Shown one piece after another: positions 1-12,359 of a stretch of DNA of 64,000 bases (within the stretch, counting starts at the first letter, position 1; the number at the start of each line of letters is the position of its first letter). The notes under the pieces were generated by a model. That model worked only from the letters and a program-made list of their open reading frames with translations, ran no database searches and was not told the DNA's origin. The DNA is from Larix kaempferi (taxonomy: Eukaryota; Streptophyta; Pinopsida; Pinales; Pinaceae): assembly GCA_027924585.1 (NCBI GenBank), contig BSBM01000763.1, positions 1,257,001 to 1,321,000 on the forward strand, in the 5' to 3' direction. The position numbers and the translations under genes were made by a program.

Positions 1-1400
1 GTGCAATGTACTAATCTCGAGGGATGGGTGCTAGTCGTGCCCATAAAATTTGCATGCTTGCGTTAACACTTTGAATTGACTCGTGGCCAGGAGACAGTAA
101 AATATGGAAGAAATGAATTATAATGGTAGTTACTTAATTGCTGCGATAGTTGTAGCATGGCTAATATATTTTTATCTGTGTATATAATGGTTAAAATATA
201 TGCTTGGATATATATATAGTTGATTGCTGCGAATGGTAGCTCGTAATTTTCAGGTTCACTATATACATCAGTTATATATAATATAACTTGCCCTCATATG
301 TATGTTTATAATGGTTGCTGTTAATATATAGATTCATGTAGGTTACTGAAAGGATTGAACCATATGATAAGTTAGCCATGTGTTGAATTGTAAGGTTGGT
401 TTATGGTTTAAAAACAAACATGTATGCGGTTTGGATTACGGTTTAAATTATATGTGTGTGTGTGTTTTTTTGGTGTGTGGGGGTTAAATAAATCGTTTAA
501 AAACATGTATTTTGAATAAATATAATGGGTAAATATATATGTGTTTAAATAAATGGTTTAAGAACATGTATGTTGAATAAATATGTGGATGAGTAAATCG
601 TTTAAAATCATATATCTCATTTGAATAAAAGTTAAAAATATATATATATTAATTTAAACAAATATATATGTGGGTTTAAAATCATATATCTCATTTGAAT
701 AAAAGTTTAAAAAAAATATCAATTTAAACAAATATATATGTGGATTTAGTTATGAGAGGGAAGAAATGGTTAAACATTTTAAGGGATGAATTATGAATGT
801 CAGATTATATGATTGGAGACCTATAAGAAGGGTTACCGGGGGCTTGTTTTATTTGGATAAAATAGTCACCTTAAAGAAATTTAATGTCTTGTATAAAAGT
901 AATGTTATGATGTGAGATTATATTTATTGGGAAAGAAAAGGTATTAGACAAGGGTTTCATGATATTCATCGAAATAGAGAAATAAGAACAACCTAGTCAA
1001 TTTCAAAAGTTGTATTCAAGGGCATGGTCTCAAATTGTTTATAAGTTTGAAATATTTAAACTATAAAAGTTGTTGGTGGAACTGATTGATATGTCGGGAT
1101 TAAATCAATTTTAAGAGAATGCACCGATTACAATGAAATCGAAATCATTGTAGATAACTTATTGATTTGATTAGATGTTTTCTAAGGAGCACAAAAATTA
1201 CACCCCAAAACCCAAAATAGTAATGAGGTTTTCGAGCACATTACACTTGAACTAAAAAAAGCATGAATGAGGAGAGGAGGGATTTCTTTATACATTTCAC
1301 AAGCAATATTCGATCACAAATGAAGGTGTTAGTGAAACACAACAAAACTAACTAGATTCATGGAAAGTGGGGACTCCACTTGTTATCTCATCCCTTAATG
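1..1400. other. Unassigned AT-rich flank with a local ~72-bp duplication
   Basis: No gene, LTR or conserved domain is visible. The stretch is AT-rich with TG and TA runs. Positions 601-674 and 675-744 are two adjacent copies of a roughly 72-bp unit, each beginning TTTAAAATCATATATCTC and ending near AAATATATATGTGG. The right edge of this flank, GTCCA at 1401-1405, is the left target-site duplication of the LTR element that follows. The same flank therefore resumes at 20015. Confidence 0.6.
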
Positions 1401-1405
1401 GTCCA

Positions 1406-1729
1406 TGTTGGAAGAGCCTAGTCGACCAAACGACTAGGTCCTCCACTGACTATGGTCGGCCTGAAGCCGTCTGTCGGTTAATCAAATGATCGTTAATTGT
1501 AACTGAATAACTGTCTGTAATCTGTATAAATAGGATGTAGAGCCGACATTATAAGAGATATCTATGCACTCATATTGTACTTTTCTTTGGTTATATTAGT
1601 ATAAGGCTTGTTGTTGTTGTTGTCCCACTTACTCTTATATGATTATGTGATGTATGTATGCATGTGAATCTTTCTCTATAATAGTATAATGTGTTATTGG
1701 TAACTGATGCAACCCCCTAGACTACAACA
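1406..1729 (+). repeat. 5' LTR of the outer element
   Basis: This 324-bp direct repeat begins TGTTGGAAGAG and ends GACTACAACA. It matches 19696-20009 along its length with scattered substitutions. A TATA box (TATAAATAG, 1525-1533) lies about 120 bp in and is conserved in the 3' copy at 19808-19816. A 22-bp inverted repeat lies at 1417-1438, with stems CCTAGTCG and CGACTAGG. Confidence 0.92.
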
Positions 1730-1730
1730 T

Positions 1731-1748
1731 TGGTTATGTTGCCGATAG
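1731..1748 (+). other. Putative degenerate primer-binding site of the outer element
   Basis: Directly after the LTR end comes TGGTTATGTTGCCGATAG. The TGG start and the central GTTGCCG resemble the tRNA-Asp-type primer site used by many plant Ty3/gypsy Tat and Athila elements (TGGCGCCGTTGCCGGGGA as I know it). Only about 10 of 18 positions agree, so the primer assignment is tentative. Confidence 0.35.
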
Positions 1749-2450
1749 TACATATCCTTAAGAAATGAGGAAGATGTGCAGATGCTAACAGATAGAGACA
1801 TTGGTGGGATAGGAAACTAGCAAACTACATTCAAAATTATGCATGATGAAACAAGCTCACATTAGCATAAGCAAGGTAGAAGTTCTTCATCAAAGCCAAT
1901 GATAAATTTTTAGAATCTATTCAAGGTGAAGTAAAGAAATTCTTGGTAGTTGCTCATGCCCAAACTAGATGCTCAGAATGAAAAATTGTTGATGCAAAAT
2001 ATTACTAATGGCGAAAGAACAAATCTGTGTGAATGGTTTGAAAATATGTATGAAGATTTTTGTGAAGATCAAGCCATTGAAGTCAAACTATCCGTTGATA
2101 AAATCCTGCGTGATTTTTACATTGACCTCCATGAGAGTTTTTTATACTTTATTCCCATCCTGTTATACAATTTTTTGATCGACCGCGGAGCCGGACACAT
2201 CGTCGAACCTCGAACACACATATAAGAACCCCTGATGGCTAATTGGGAGAAAAAGAAAAAAGAGTGGGAATGGTTCGTAAATGATCAACAATGGGAATAC
2301 TTTTTGAACAAATGACTCTCATTGCTAACTCTGTATTCGTCAATCAATAGGAGTCAAGTCAGCAATGGGGGGGGCTTGCTGAAAATGTGTTATGAATAAA
2401 GAAGCTGGAGGCTATTCAAAAGAATAATGAAGGCCTGTAAGAAGTTGAGT
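1749..2450 (+). other. 5' internal segment of the outer element, with short ORF debris
   Basis: This is the leader and start of the internal region, before the nested insertion. A 91-codon ORF (1950-2225, starting MLMPKLDAQ) is the longest open stretch; I recognise no domain in it. It is acidic and ends shortly before a Lys/Glu-rich run around 2245-2275. The segment ends in TGAGT (2446-2450), the target duplication of the chromovirus, and the same internal sequence resumes at 15717. A G-run (2366-2371) has no clear role. Confidence 0.5.
2446..2450. other. Target-site duplication (left) of the nested chromovirus
   Basis: TGAGT immediately precedes the LTR start at 2451, and the identical TGAGT occurs at 15712-15716 right after the other LTR ends. 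A 5-bp duplication is what Ty3/gypsy integrases produce. Confidence 0.9.
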
Positions 2451-5400
2451 TGTAACATCCCAAAATTTTACAAAAATTTAAAATTTTTCAATGTAGCTTT
2501 TAATGCATATATTAACTGTGCGAAACTATAATAAATGCTTCTATGATGTCATGCTATAATATATGTTTGAAATGATCATAATTGTATTGTTTGCGACATG
2601 ATAATTAATATCTACATTTCTATGCTATTGAATGTTCTTCTCATCTCAGCTACATTACTTATGTCAATGTTCAATCGATGTAATGTTATAAGTGCTAATT
2701 GTTGTTCTTCTGTTTGATGATGAAGGGGTCCTAAGGGTATCCTGAGGCTTACTTAGAATTCATGCTAAAGCATTTGAATCGTTCCTTTCGCAGATTACAG
2801 GTAAGGGCGTTAATGTTTACGAAGTGTGACAGAAGAATTCCTAACTATTTTCAGTAATCTCCAAATGTTTTAATGGTTTTTAGAGAATACTAATGAAATG
2901 TATTCGGGTGAGATCTCTTCAGTTATAATCTAGTTTTCATATCTTAAAGTAGGTATGTTTTACTTATTCTCATTTCCCAAACTAGTGATTTCATACTTTG
3001 TTCATAATATATATATGTTCATGTTATCATGATGACTTGACTAAGTCTTAAAAGTTGTGAACTATGTACTTCATTCTCTATACTATGTTTGGAAAAATTT
3101 ATACAATTACCATACAGTTTCTATTATATTAGACTGTAGGTAAGTATCATACAATTCCTTGATATATTGACTATATGCAACTATTGTGCAAGAGCTATAT
3201 GCAAAGTCATATGCATGACCTATAGTATAAACTATATGCCATTTTACAAATTAAGTCCTAGAATGTAAATATATAAATATATATCTATCTATCTATCTAT
3301 ATATATATATATATATAACTCCTTTCTATTATCTATAGCCTAAAAACTATATACAACAATTTATGCAATTCCTCTTTGAAAATATATGATTTCATGCAAT
3401 TCTATTTTATACAACGTGGCCATTATCGTGACCCTTTCATAGCCAAGAATGATACTTTGTAATTTGATACTATAAGACTTCCGATATGATTTATATTATG
3501 ACAGGGTTGCAACATAGTTCATGTGTCGATGTGTGATGAGACCGGTTATTAATACGGTAATGGACATTTGCTGGAACGTTGTCGTATCCAACCTTGGCAT
3601 TTAAAACTCCTATCTACCTACTTAATGGAATATCACCATGGCTACCATCATGGTTGAACATGTGAAGGTAATGTGACGAGGCAGTCAATATGGTTGGGTT
3701 GTATTTGATCTAGCTTGAGGGTTGTCCTAGTTGTCTCCACGGTGGAAATGGTTGTTAATTAGGTTTTAATGAAGTTGGCGATTCGAATCACGATGTGCTG
3801 TGATGAACATTCTCCTCCGTTGATCATGTGAGATTATTGGACTTTGGTATTAACCCTAAACTCCACTACGTTTATGCGGTTATTGTTTCTTTTGGCATTC
3901 ATTGTGTTGGAAGTGTCTCTGTGGAGAGGCCGACAAGCAGAGAAAATCCAGGGTTTCGTTAGCAGGTATGTTGGGAACTTCTCCACGATTCGAAATCGTG
4001 ACCTGTTGAGTGTTGTTCTGATACCTGAAATTATTTTAAGAGCCAAGCCTTCTGTGAGAGTTTACAGTAGTTAAAAGATGTTGAAGGGTAGTTCTCTGAG
4101 TTGTTTTCACCCTTCGTTCCCTTCGGTGGTGAGATGATGGCTACAGTTTTACAATGGCCTTGGCATCATGGCTTCACAAGTAACTTATCTAAAGGTAATG
4201 TACAAGGTTTAAGCCTATCTTCTGCTATTAAATTAATTGTTGCAGTCGTTGTTAGTTTCGTTTAATGAAACTTCTATAATGGTACTCGTTTTGACCCAAC
4301 TCAGGTTTTATGTGGCAGGTTCCTTTGCCTTTGGTTCTCAAGCTTGAGTTTTGATAACTAGCAGCTGCTTAAGATATGGTAAGCTTCGGTGGTTACCTTG
4401 TTGCTTCGGTTAGGTGACTGTTGGGTCTTCTTGTGTTCTTAGCCGAGACTTCATGTTTATCTTGGGCTATGGGAAGTGACCACCATCAAAATGTTGTGAG
4501 CTGTTTGGAAACGTGGGGAGGATGAAATCCTCAACCCATTCGGCGTTAAGCCTATGGTGTTATTTTTCAGCGTAGACAACTGTAAAATAATGTAATTGTT
4601 GAGAGCGTTTTATCCCTTGGTTAAATTGGATATACAAGGATATTGATTCCTGTACTTGATGATGTTTTGCGTGTCCTAAAAACCATGAGTCATGCTCCAG
4701 GTTATGTGATAATTAAATGTTTTATTTTATAAACTATTATGGATTTAAAAGATGCTTGAGAGCCATGGATTTAGTCTTTTGTTGTGTAGTCGAAACCCTA
4801 ACCTGTAGGTTTTGATAGTAACTTGATAGCCTATGATGATTGAAATCAATGTTGATGTTTTTCATGATCGTCGAGAGCCAAAATTCATATTTTGTTTTGT
4901 AAATTTTGATAAACCTAACCTATACGATTTAGGAATGGATTTTTGGAAATGGAAAACTAGCTTCGTCTGTTTATGGTTTGTTTCAATTAATGTTTAAATA
5001 TGTATTCAATGAGGTTGAACATGAAATCTTAATCTATTTGATATTGATAATATCATAGTTAATAGTTCGATGGTAAGGGTTACGAACCCATAACTGTTTG
5101 TAAAATAAGAGCCTTCAAAAGGTCGAACTCAGACCCGAATAATCCTTTGATTTAAAGAGTTAGAATAGCTTCTAAAAATGTTTTAACACAAGAACTAGAG
5201 TTTTATCCAAGAAAGTGTATTCGTACAAGCAAACTTGTTATATGTTTTAAGTATATAAGTAATGATAATGTAGATGTTTTTAAATGTTCTAATTATTGTA
5301 TGAGTACTAGTACTATTTGTAAACAAGATCAATGGTATTTGTTTTGATAGAAATCATAAAAGAAAATGTAAATGTTTTTGTAGGAATAAAGATATTTGGT

Positions 5401-6617
5401 ACAGAATATAAATAACAATCTTACCTGAGACTTTAAAATAGATATGCAGAAAGTAGAAGAGACTATAACTACACTCTATTTCTCGCAACAGTTTTAGAAA
5501 CATAAAGAAGGATTAAACCCTATACTATTCTACTCACAGGAAAATAGAGATACAACAAAATATTGTAAATACTATTAGATTTATTTTTACAGCTATATAA
5601 TTCTTGGGTCTAAACAAAATATGACTGATAGGAATTTTTAATGAAATACAACAGCTTTATTCTCTTCATTCATTCCCCATACTGTTTTCTGTATAGTATT
5701 CTAGTGGGGAGAAGGAAATTTAATCAATCATCTCATTTACTTAACCATCGTTATACAAAATCATACCTAGGTCAGAAATTGAAACAGTTACTTCTGTATG
5801 CCATTAATTGTAAATACTAAATCTACAAATGCAGAAAATCATTTAACTACTTATAGGATGAAGTAACCAATAGAACCTGTAACTGTAGATAGGGCATACA
5901 AACACCCAAGAAGACTGTTCCACCCAACCTATTCCTGAAGACATCGAAATTACTTTCCTTAGGACCCCCGAGCCTATTCACTGATCCACTAGGAAGAATA
6001 ACTTATAGAAGCTTTAGGTCATGAACTTGCAGCAACAATGTAGATCATTCAGTCAGATAGACTTAGCAGTCAAAGAGATCTGCACCAGCAGCTCTGGTTT
6101 CCTTCTCAAAATCCATTCAATAGACTCACAATGCACTTCCACTTATCCTCCCTATTCGAATCTCTTAGTGATCACCTGATACACTTGAGGAATTATTTCT
6201 ACAGAAAAATAATTATGGATCTTCCTGCTCAATTCGAATTGCCTTCTCTAGGATGCCTAGGCCTTTTTAGTGGTTAACCTGGTCATTAATGAGCTAACAG
6301 CTCTGTTCCACCTACTTAGGGGATAATGCCACAATTTTAGGGGTAGTTGTCCCATAACCAACAGCTAGTGGTGGAGTGCAAATGTTGACACCTGTCCCAT
6401 ACCTTCTAACAGCTTCCATTCCTCCTAATGGGTCAGTAAACACTCATTTAATAGTTCCCTAGGTGTTTGTCTCCTGTTTTAATTTATTAAATAATAATAA
6501 TATGTCATTACAATCATCCTTGACCAGATTTGGTCATAATTACAAAACTTTGTAATTATAATTTAACATAATGTTTTTGCAATAAAATAAATAGTCTCAA
6601 AATTTGGGTAGGTGACA
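2451..6617 (-). repeat. LTR of the chromovirus (left copy, 3' LTR in element orientation)
   Basis: The 4167-bp LTR runs on the plus strand from TGTAACATCCC to GGTAGGTGACA. It aligns over its whole length with 11470-15711. By eye the first 300 bases differ at roughly 5 in 100 positions. It lacks about 65 bp present at 12447-12513 of the other copy and has only a short TA/TC microsatellite (about 3266-3317) where the other has a long TA run. Short ORFs near 3834-4074 occur in both LTR copies and are not evidence of a gene. Confidence 0.95.
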
Positions 6618-6632
6618 TACACCCCCCCTTAA
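6618..6632 (-). other. Polypurine tract of the chromovirus
   Basis: On the minus strand the sequence just before the 3' LTR is CTTAAGGGGGGGTGTA. This is a G-rich polypurine tract abutting the LTR start TGTCACC, as expected for plus-strand DNA priming in LTR elements. The chromodomain reading frame stops only about 25 bp upstream (6658-6660). Confidence 0.85.
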
Positions 6633-6657
6633 GTCTCAACGTCATCCTCGATGTTGT

Positions 6658-7041
6658 TTATAAATTTTCTGAGTGTTCGTGAAACGGAGCTGGGTATGCT
6701 ACCCGCATACTACTCTCCAACTCCCAGGTTGCCTCTTTTGGGATAAGGTGCTTCCATTGCACCTTTACCTACCCAATGGTGCGATTCTGGAGTAGAGTTT
6801 CCCTCATTTCGAGGATACGGTCTGGTTCCACTTGAAAATTGTCGTCTTGTTCCACCTGTACATCATTCCCATTTATAACATGAGTAGCATCGTGTACATG
6901 TTTCTTTAAAACTAAAATATGAAAATCATTGTGTATTCTTAGATCTGGTGACAAAGTTAGTTGGTATGCCACGAATCCAACTCTTGACAAAATTTCCAAA
7001 GGACCAAAATACCTAGGTTCCAGCTTGTCACAGCTTCCCAA
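6658..7041 (-). pseudogene. Integrase C-terminus and chromodomain of the chromovirus
   Basis: An open stretch begins near GSCDKLEPRYFGPLEIL (the GPY/F-like C-terminal integrase region) and runs through YQLTLSPDLRIHNDFHILVLK. A chromodomain follows: EPDRILEMRETLLQNRTIG, then a TAG stop, then VKVQWKHLIPKEATWELES. The VQWK and EATWE motifs are classic for plant chromovirus chromodomains, which are thought to steer integration to particular chromatin. The TAG lies where family members usually have a charged residue before the VQWK strand. After the stop the frame continues in register to TAA at 6658-6660, so a single nonsense change splits the domain. Confidence 0.88.
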
Positions 7042-8029
7042 TTTTAATGAGCTCTTATTCGGTCTTACCTTAATGAAAACATGCTAACCAACTTGGAACT
7101 ATTTATGAGTCCTCTTAAGATTTGCTTTACTCGTTTTCCTATCTTAGGCAGCTTTAAGATTTCTTTGTACCTATTTCACAGTTAGTTCTATTTCCTTCAA
7201 CAATTCAGGTCCTAAAATAACTCTATTAACTAGCTCATTCCAAGAAACCGGTGTATTACAATTCCTACCATAAAGAATTTCAAAAGGGCTAAGCCTGACT
7301 TATGCATGGTAATGGTTGTTATATGCAAATTATGATAAATGCAAGTAGTCCTCCACTTACCAGGCTGGTCCTTAACATACATCCTTAGCATGACTTCCAA
7401 TATTTGATTTACTCTTTCTATCTGTCCATCCGTTTTTGGATGAAATGATGTGCTGAAGTTTAAGGTTCTATTCAACCCTTTAAACAAAGATCTCCAGAAG
7501 TACCCGGTAAACTTAGAATCATGGTCTGAAACTATCACTTTTGGTATTCCATGTAATCGAAAAATCTGTTTCATGAAAATTTCTGCAATATCTGAAGCCT
7601 TATAAGTATTTTTAACTGCTATAAAATGTGCTTCTTTGCTGAGTTTATCCACTACCACCATGATGGAATCATTTTGTTTCTGATTCTTGGGTAGTCCAGT
7701 AATAAAATCTATGCTTATGATCTCCCATTTCCAACTAGGTATAGGTAATGGCTGTAATAGTCCAACTAGATGTTGATGTTCCACATTTACTCTTTGACAG
7801 TCAATGCATTTAGCTATATATTCTGCTACTTCATCCTTCATCCCAGGCCAGTAATAATCTTTCCGTAACATAGTTATGGTTTTCTGATAACTTGGATGAC
7901 CAACATAATGACTTTTGTGCATCTCATCTAGGATCATAATTTTTATCTTTGGTACGTTGGGCACATATAATCTGTTCTTGTACAACAACAATCCAATTTC
8001 TTTTAACCTAAAATCTGCCATAGAATTTT
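7042..8029 (-). pseudogene. Integrase of the chromovirus
   Basis: The 263-codon open part (7230-8021) contains the zinc-binding HHCC domain: HKSHYVGH, then CIDCQR about 35 residues later. The catalytic core follows, with ISIDFITGLPK (first Asp), VIVSDHDSKFTGYFW (second Asp) and TDGQIERVNQILE (Glu), so the D,D,E triad is preserved. Downstream of 7230 the reading frame shifts and then shows stops (for example around 7180 and 7080) before the C-terminal GPY/F and chromodomain region. In the family this enzyme inserts the cDNA into the genome; here it is cut off from its C-terminus and cannot be full length. Confidence 0.92.
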
Positions 8030-8696
8030 TAGAATTACTTTCTGTTGTCTTTTCATGTAAATTCCTGTACTCTTCATCTGTTTTAATCCCTTTGAAAATA
8101 TGATTTTCTAAGTTAGTTGTGTATGTACTGATGGCTGAAATAAAATTTAACTTTGCATTACGACTTAAAGCATCAGCAACCTTGTTCTCTTTACCCTTTA
8201 TATGCTGAATTTCAAAATCATATTCACTTAGAAAGGTTAGCTATCTAGCTTGTCTAGCATTTAAATTCGTTTGATCTAGTAAATACTTCAGTCGCATGTT
8301 ATCTGTCATCAAAGTAAATTTTCTGCCAATAATATGGTGATGCCCCATTTTTAAGGCGTGTATTACTGCTAATAATTCCATATCATATGTAGAATAATTT
8401 TTCTCATGTATTTTCAGCATTTGAGACTCATATGCAACAACATGTCCCTCTTTTGTTAGGACTCCATCGAGTCTGTCATTACATGCGTCGGTGCATACTA
8501 TAAAATCTTTATTAGGATCTGCAATTCTCAAAATAGGTGATGTAGTTAGTAATTCGTTCAACTTCATAAAACTATCTGCGCACTTTTGATCCCATACAAA
8601 CTTATTCCCCTTATTCTGTAAGGAGGTTATGGGGTTTTCAATCTTCGAAAAACCTTCTATGAATTTTCTATAATATCCTGTAATCCCCATAAATGA
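8030..8696 (-). pseudogene. RNase H domain and tether of the chromovirus
   Basis: The frame opens right after the RT stop with the usual RT thumb/connection motif (SFMGITGYYRKF). RNase H follows: CTDACNDRLDGVLTKEG, then KNYSTYDMELLAVIHALK and LMTDNMRLKYLLDQ. The catalytic Asp, Glu and Asp can be assigned. Most family members have a Gly where DRLDG has Asp. NARQAR is followed by TAG where Trp (TGG) is normal. After the stop the same frame continues (FLSEYDFEIQHIKGKENKVADALSR), the conserved end of RNase H, and then links to the integrase. Confidence 0.9.
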
Positions 8697-9420
8697 TCAT
8701 ATGTCCGACACATCCTTAGGAACTGGCCATTCATTAATGGATTTTACCTTATCTTGATCGACCAAAATTCCTTCCTTAGAGATTATGTGACCTAAATACT
8801 GAATCTTATCCTTGTAAAAGTCACACTTACAAAACTTAGCATATAATTGATGATCTTTCAGAACATGTAAAATAATACGCAGATGTTCGTCATGTTCTTC
8901 CTTACTTTTAGAATATACTAGAATGTCATCTATGAATACAATGATGAACTTATCCAAATACTTGTGTAGAATATTATTCATTAAGCACATAAATAATGTC
9001 GGGGCATTGATCAACCCAAATGGCATGACTACGAACTCATAATTTCCATAACGAGTTCTAAAGGTTGTTTTAAAAATATCCTCATCCTTCACACGAACTT
9101 GATGATATCCCGACCTTAAATCAATATTTAAAAATATCATTGCTCCACGCAGCTGATCAAATAGATCATCGATGTGTGGCAATGAATATCGATTGTTGAT
9201 TGTCATCTTGTTTAGTTGGCGACAATCTATGCAAAGCCTTAAAGTGCCATCCTTCTTCTTAACAAAAATAATAGGTGCTCCCCAAGGAGACAAGCTGGGT
9301 CTTATATAGTTTTTATCAATCAGTTCCTTCAACTGTGATTTTAACTCATTTAATTCCAATATGTTCATCCTATATGGACCTTTGGAGTTCGGTACTACAC
9401 ACAGTATCAGTTCAATGGTA
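8697..9420 (-). pseudogene. Reverse transcriptase of the chromovirus
   Basis: A 223-codon open frame (8697-9368) holds nearly the whole polymerase: [49 protein letters not shown], the first catalytic Asp in [24 protein letters not shown], and the YxDD box as [10 protein letters not shown]. The frame extends upstream to about 9420 with a KGPYRM motif. It ends at TGA (about 8694-8696) in VSDI-stop-SFMG. This position is normally Arg, and CGA to TGA is the simplest change. The polymerase motifs themselves look intact, so decay has mostly hit the joints between domains. Confidence 0.95.
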
Positions 9421-9571
9421 AAATCTAGATCCCTCTTCGGCGGTAATCTTGGAATCTCTTCTAGAAAAACATCCAGGAATTCTTAAATAGGATAGGTATA
9501 TCTTCTAGTTTCAGTTTGTCCTCCTTTGTAATTGACTCCTCATGTACTACATTCATTGCGAACATCTTACA

Positions 9572-9970
9572 TCATTTTCTAACTTCTCTTTTTACTTGCA
9601 TAGTTGAAATCTGTCTAAGTGATGTCTTTCTAGGAATACCCTTCACTTCCACTGTTTCTCCTTCATCATTTAGACAGGTAAAAATTTTCTCATAACAATT
9701 CAAAATAACATGATGTGCTTCTAACGAGTACATTCCAATTAAGATTTCATAGGATCCTAAAGGCAAATCATTTAACTCGGTTCGTGTCTTTAACTGATTC
9801 ATAGATAAAACACAACTTTCAACAAAATCAGACACTTTTCTTTTTGTTCTGGTTGCTAGTCTAACTAACCAAGATTTATTAAATTTTTATGTTTTCAGAT
9901 TAAAATTTTCTACAAATATTGGAGATATATAACTCAGGCTAGCGCTTGGATCAATCAAAATAGAAATAGG
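9572..9970 (-). pseudogene. Aspartic protease of the chromovirus
   Basis: Upstream of the 87-codon open stretch (9572-9835) the minus strand reads NHPISILIDPSASLSYISP around 9905-9970. This is the active-site loop of plant gypsy proteases, usually D-[SP]-G-[AS]; here Ser replaces the conserved Gly. A frame break separates this loop from the C-terminal half. That half contains DLPLGSYEILIGMYSLEAHH, matching the hydrophobic-loop and flap end, where family members have GMDWL (Trp-Leu replaced by Tyr-Ser). Protease normally releases the polyprotein parts. The Gly to Ser change and the frame break would both disable it. Confidence 0.8.
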
Positions 9971-10039
9971 GTGATTTTGTAGCATACCTTCAATCTCTAC
10001 CATAGAGACTTGATGCTCCGCTTGCCTGTTGTCTAGAGC

Positions 10040-11330
10040 TGAATTAATTCAAGGCATCTCCCTTGTCAAGTCTCCCACAATAGGTTTATCTTGTATGGAG
10101 TGAATATTATTGGTTGTCTGCTTCTTATTGGGACAGTTTGAAGCATAATTAGGACCTTGACACTCAAAACATTTTATAGGTGTCCTCTGGTCATTAGTTC
10201 TGGTAGCATTGGGTGTATTTCTAGGAGCTGTAAAATTCTGTTGTTGATTATTTCTAGGACCGTTTCCTTGGAAATTTTGATTTGGAAAGTTTTTCTTTTG
10301 AAAACTATCTTCAGCTCAAAGTTGCTAGGTTTATTATTTCTCCAGTTAGATATCCCTTCTCTTTTTCGGTTCTAATCATAGCAGAAAGTTGCTTTCCTCG
10401 TGGCTTCTTCTAAGGTCTTTGGATTGTCATATTCTATTATGTCCTTAATATTGAAAGGTAGACAACTCAGATACCTCTGAATCTTTGGTTTCTCCTCCAC
10501 AAGGTATGGCACATACCTTAGCAAATTCATAAATTTGTTGTTCATCTCTTTCATGTTCATAGTTCCCAGTCTTAAATCATAAAATTCCTTGGACTTTTCT
10601 TCATAATATTGTTTAGATAAGAACTTCTTCTTGAAGTACCGTTTAAAAGTGCTCCAATTCATATCCTTGTCCTTGATGCCCTTCACTCTTTTGATGTCCT
10701 GCTACCAAATGTCTGCCTTCTCGATCAGGTTGTATTTGGCCATATTTGCTTTCAATGATTATGAATAATCATAAATTTGAAAGTATTTCTTCATACTAGA
10801 CAACCATGCTTCAATTGTCTCTCCTTTCTCAGTTTCACCACTGAAGGTTGGGGGTTTGATCTTCTTGAACTCTTCAACAATCTGCTCATATTGTTTATGG
10901 CTTTTTCTTTTTGGTTTGTAATCCCCTTCGCTGCTATCACTTGAATAATTAAGTTTCTTTTTACGTATCTCAGTGGCAGCTCCTGATGATGTTGAATTGT
11001 TATTCTCATCATAAGTTTTTACTTTCTTACCCTTGTTCTGATCAGGTAAATCTTCAATCTTGGAGGTATTTTCAACCCTTCTATCCTATTCATTAGTTGG
11101 GCACTGATTGAATAGTACTTGGTTCATTTCCTCTTGTGCCTTCAGAATCTCTCATTATCCTGTTTAACAGATCTTATTTCTGCTTTCAACTCCTGAAATG
11201 AACGTAACAATTTTGCTGAATTGTCATTCAATTCACCATGGAATTCTTCTTCATAATGTTGTCCAGTGCTATTGTTGGTATGACTGTTCGGTCGAAATGT
11301 GTCCTCCATGTGTTCATCTGATCCTTCCAT
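10040..11330 (-). pseudogene. Gag of the chromovirus
   Basis: The probable start is Met at 11330 (MEGSDEHMEDTF), 126 bp inside the primer-binding site. The first 62 codons end in a polar coiled-coil-like stretch (LLRSFQELKAEIRSVKQDN). After several breaks the capsid-like gag domain is clear at 10372-10686: NWSTFKRYFKKKFL, SKEFYDLRLGTMNM, FMNLLRYVPYLVEEK. A single zinc knuckle at about 10135-10185 reads CFECQGPNYASNC; the conserved His is Asn. Multiple frameshifts lie between 10690 and 11140. Gag would package the element RNA; this copy is non-functional. Confidence 0.88.
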
Positions 11331-11455
11331 ACCTGTAATTTAGAAAACAATTTACTGTATACAAAATAATTTAATTAGTAAATATTTTTGTTGTCATAAA
11401 AAAAAATTCTGTTGCATGTTGTTTGGACCTTTTCAGACTAAGAGTTCGAACATGA

Positions 11456-11467
11456 GGTCTGATACCA
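11456..11467 (-). other. Primer-binding site of the chromovirus (initiator tRNA-Met)
   Basis: Two bases after the LTR end, the minus strand reads TGGTATCAGACC. This matches the 3' end of plant initiator tRNA-Met (TGGTATCAGAGC) at 11 of 12 positions. It fixes the element orientation independently of the coding regions. Confidence 0.92.
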
Positions 11468-11469
11468 CA

Positions 11470-12284
11470 TGTAACATCCCAAAATTTTACAAAAATTAAA
11501 AAAAAATCAATGTAGCTTTTAATGCATATATTAATTGTGCAAAATTACAATAAATGCTTCTATGATGTCATGCTATAATATATGTTTGAAATTATCATAA
11601 TTGTATTGTTTAAGACATGATAATTAATATCTACATTTCTATGCTATTGAATGTTCTTCTCATCTCAGCTACATTACTTATGTCAATGTTCAATCGATGT
11701 AATGTTATAAGTGCTAACTGTTTTTCTTCTGTTTGATGATGAAGGGGTCCTAAGGGTACCCCGAGGATTACTTAGAATTCATGCTAAAGCATTTGAATCA
11801 TTCCTTTCACAGATTATAGGTAAGGGCGTTAATGTTTATGAAGTGTGATAGAAGAATTCCTAACTAGTTTAAGTAATCTCCAAATGTCTTAATGGGTTTT
11901 AGAGAATAATAATGAAATGTATCCGGGTGAGAACTCTTCAGTTATAATCTGGTTTTCATATCTAAAAGTAGGTCTGTTATACTTATTCTCATTTCCCAAA
12001 CTAGTGATTTCGTACTTTGTTCATAATATATATATGTTCATGTTATCATGATGACTTGACTAAGTCTTAAAAGTTGTAAACTATGTACTTCATTCTCTAT
12101 CCTATGTTTGGAAAACTTTACACAATTACCATATGGTTTCAATTATATACGACTGTAGGTAAGTGTCGTACAATTCCTTGATATTGTGACTATATGAAAC
12201 TATTGTGCAAGAGCTATATGCAAAGTCATATGCATGACCTATAGTACAAACTATATGTCATTTTACAAATTAATTCCTAGAATG

Positions 12285-12359
<75 letters not shown>

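Noticed and set aside
3834-4074. Overlapping ORFs on both strands, repeated at 12938-13178
   Set aside because: They lie at the same place in both LTRs of the chromovirus, so the conservation is simply that LTRs were identical at insertion. No domain or codon signal supports them.
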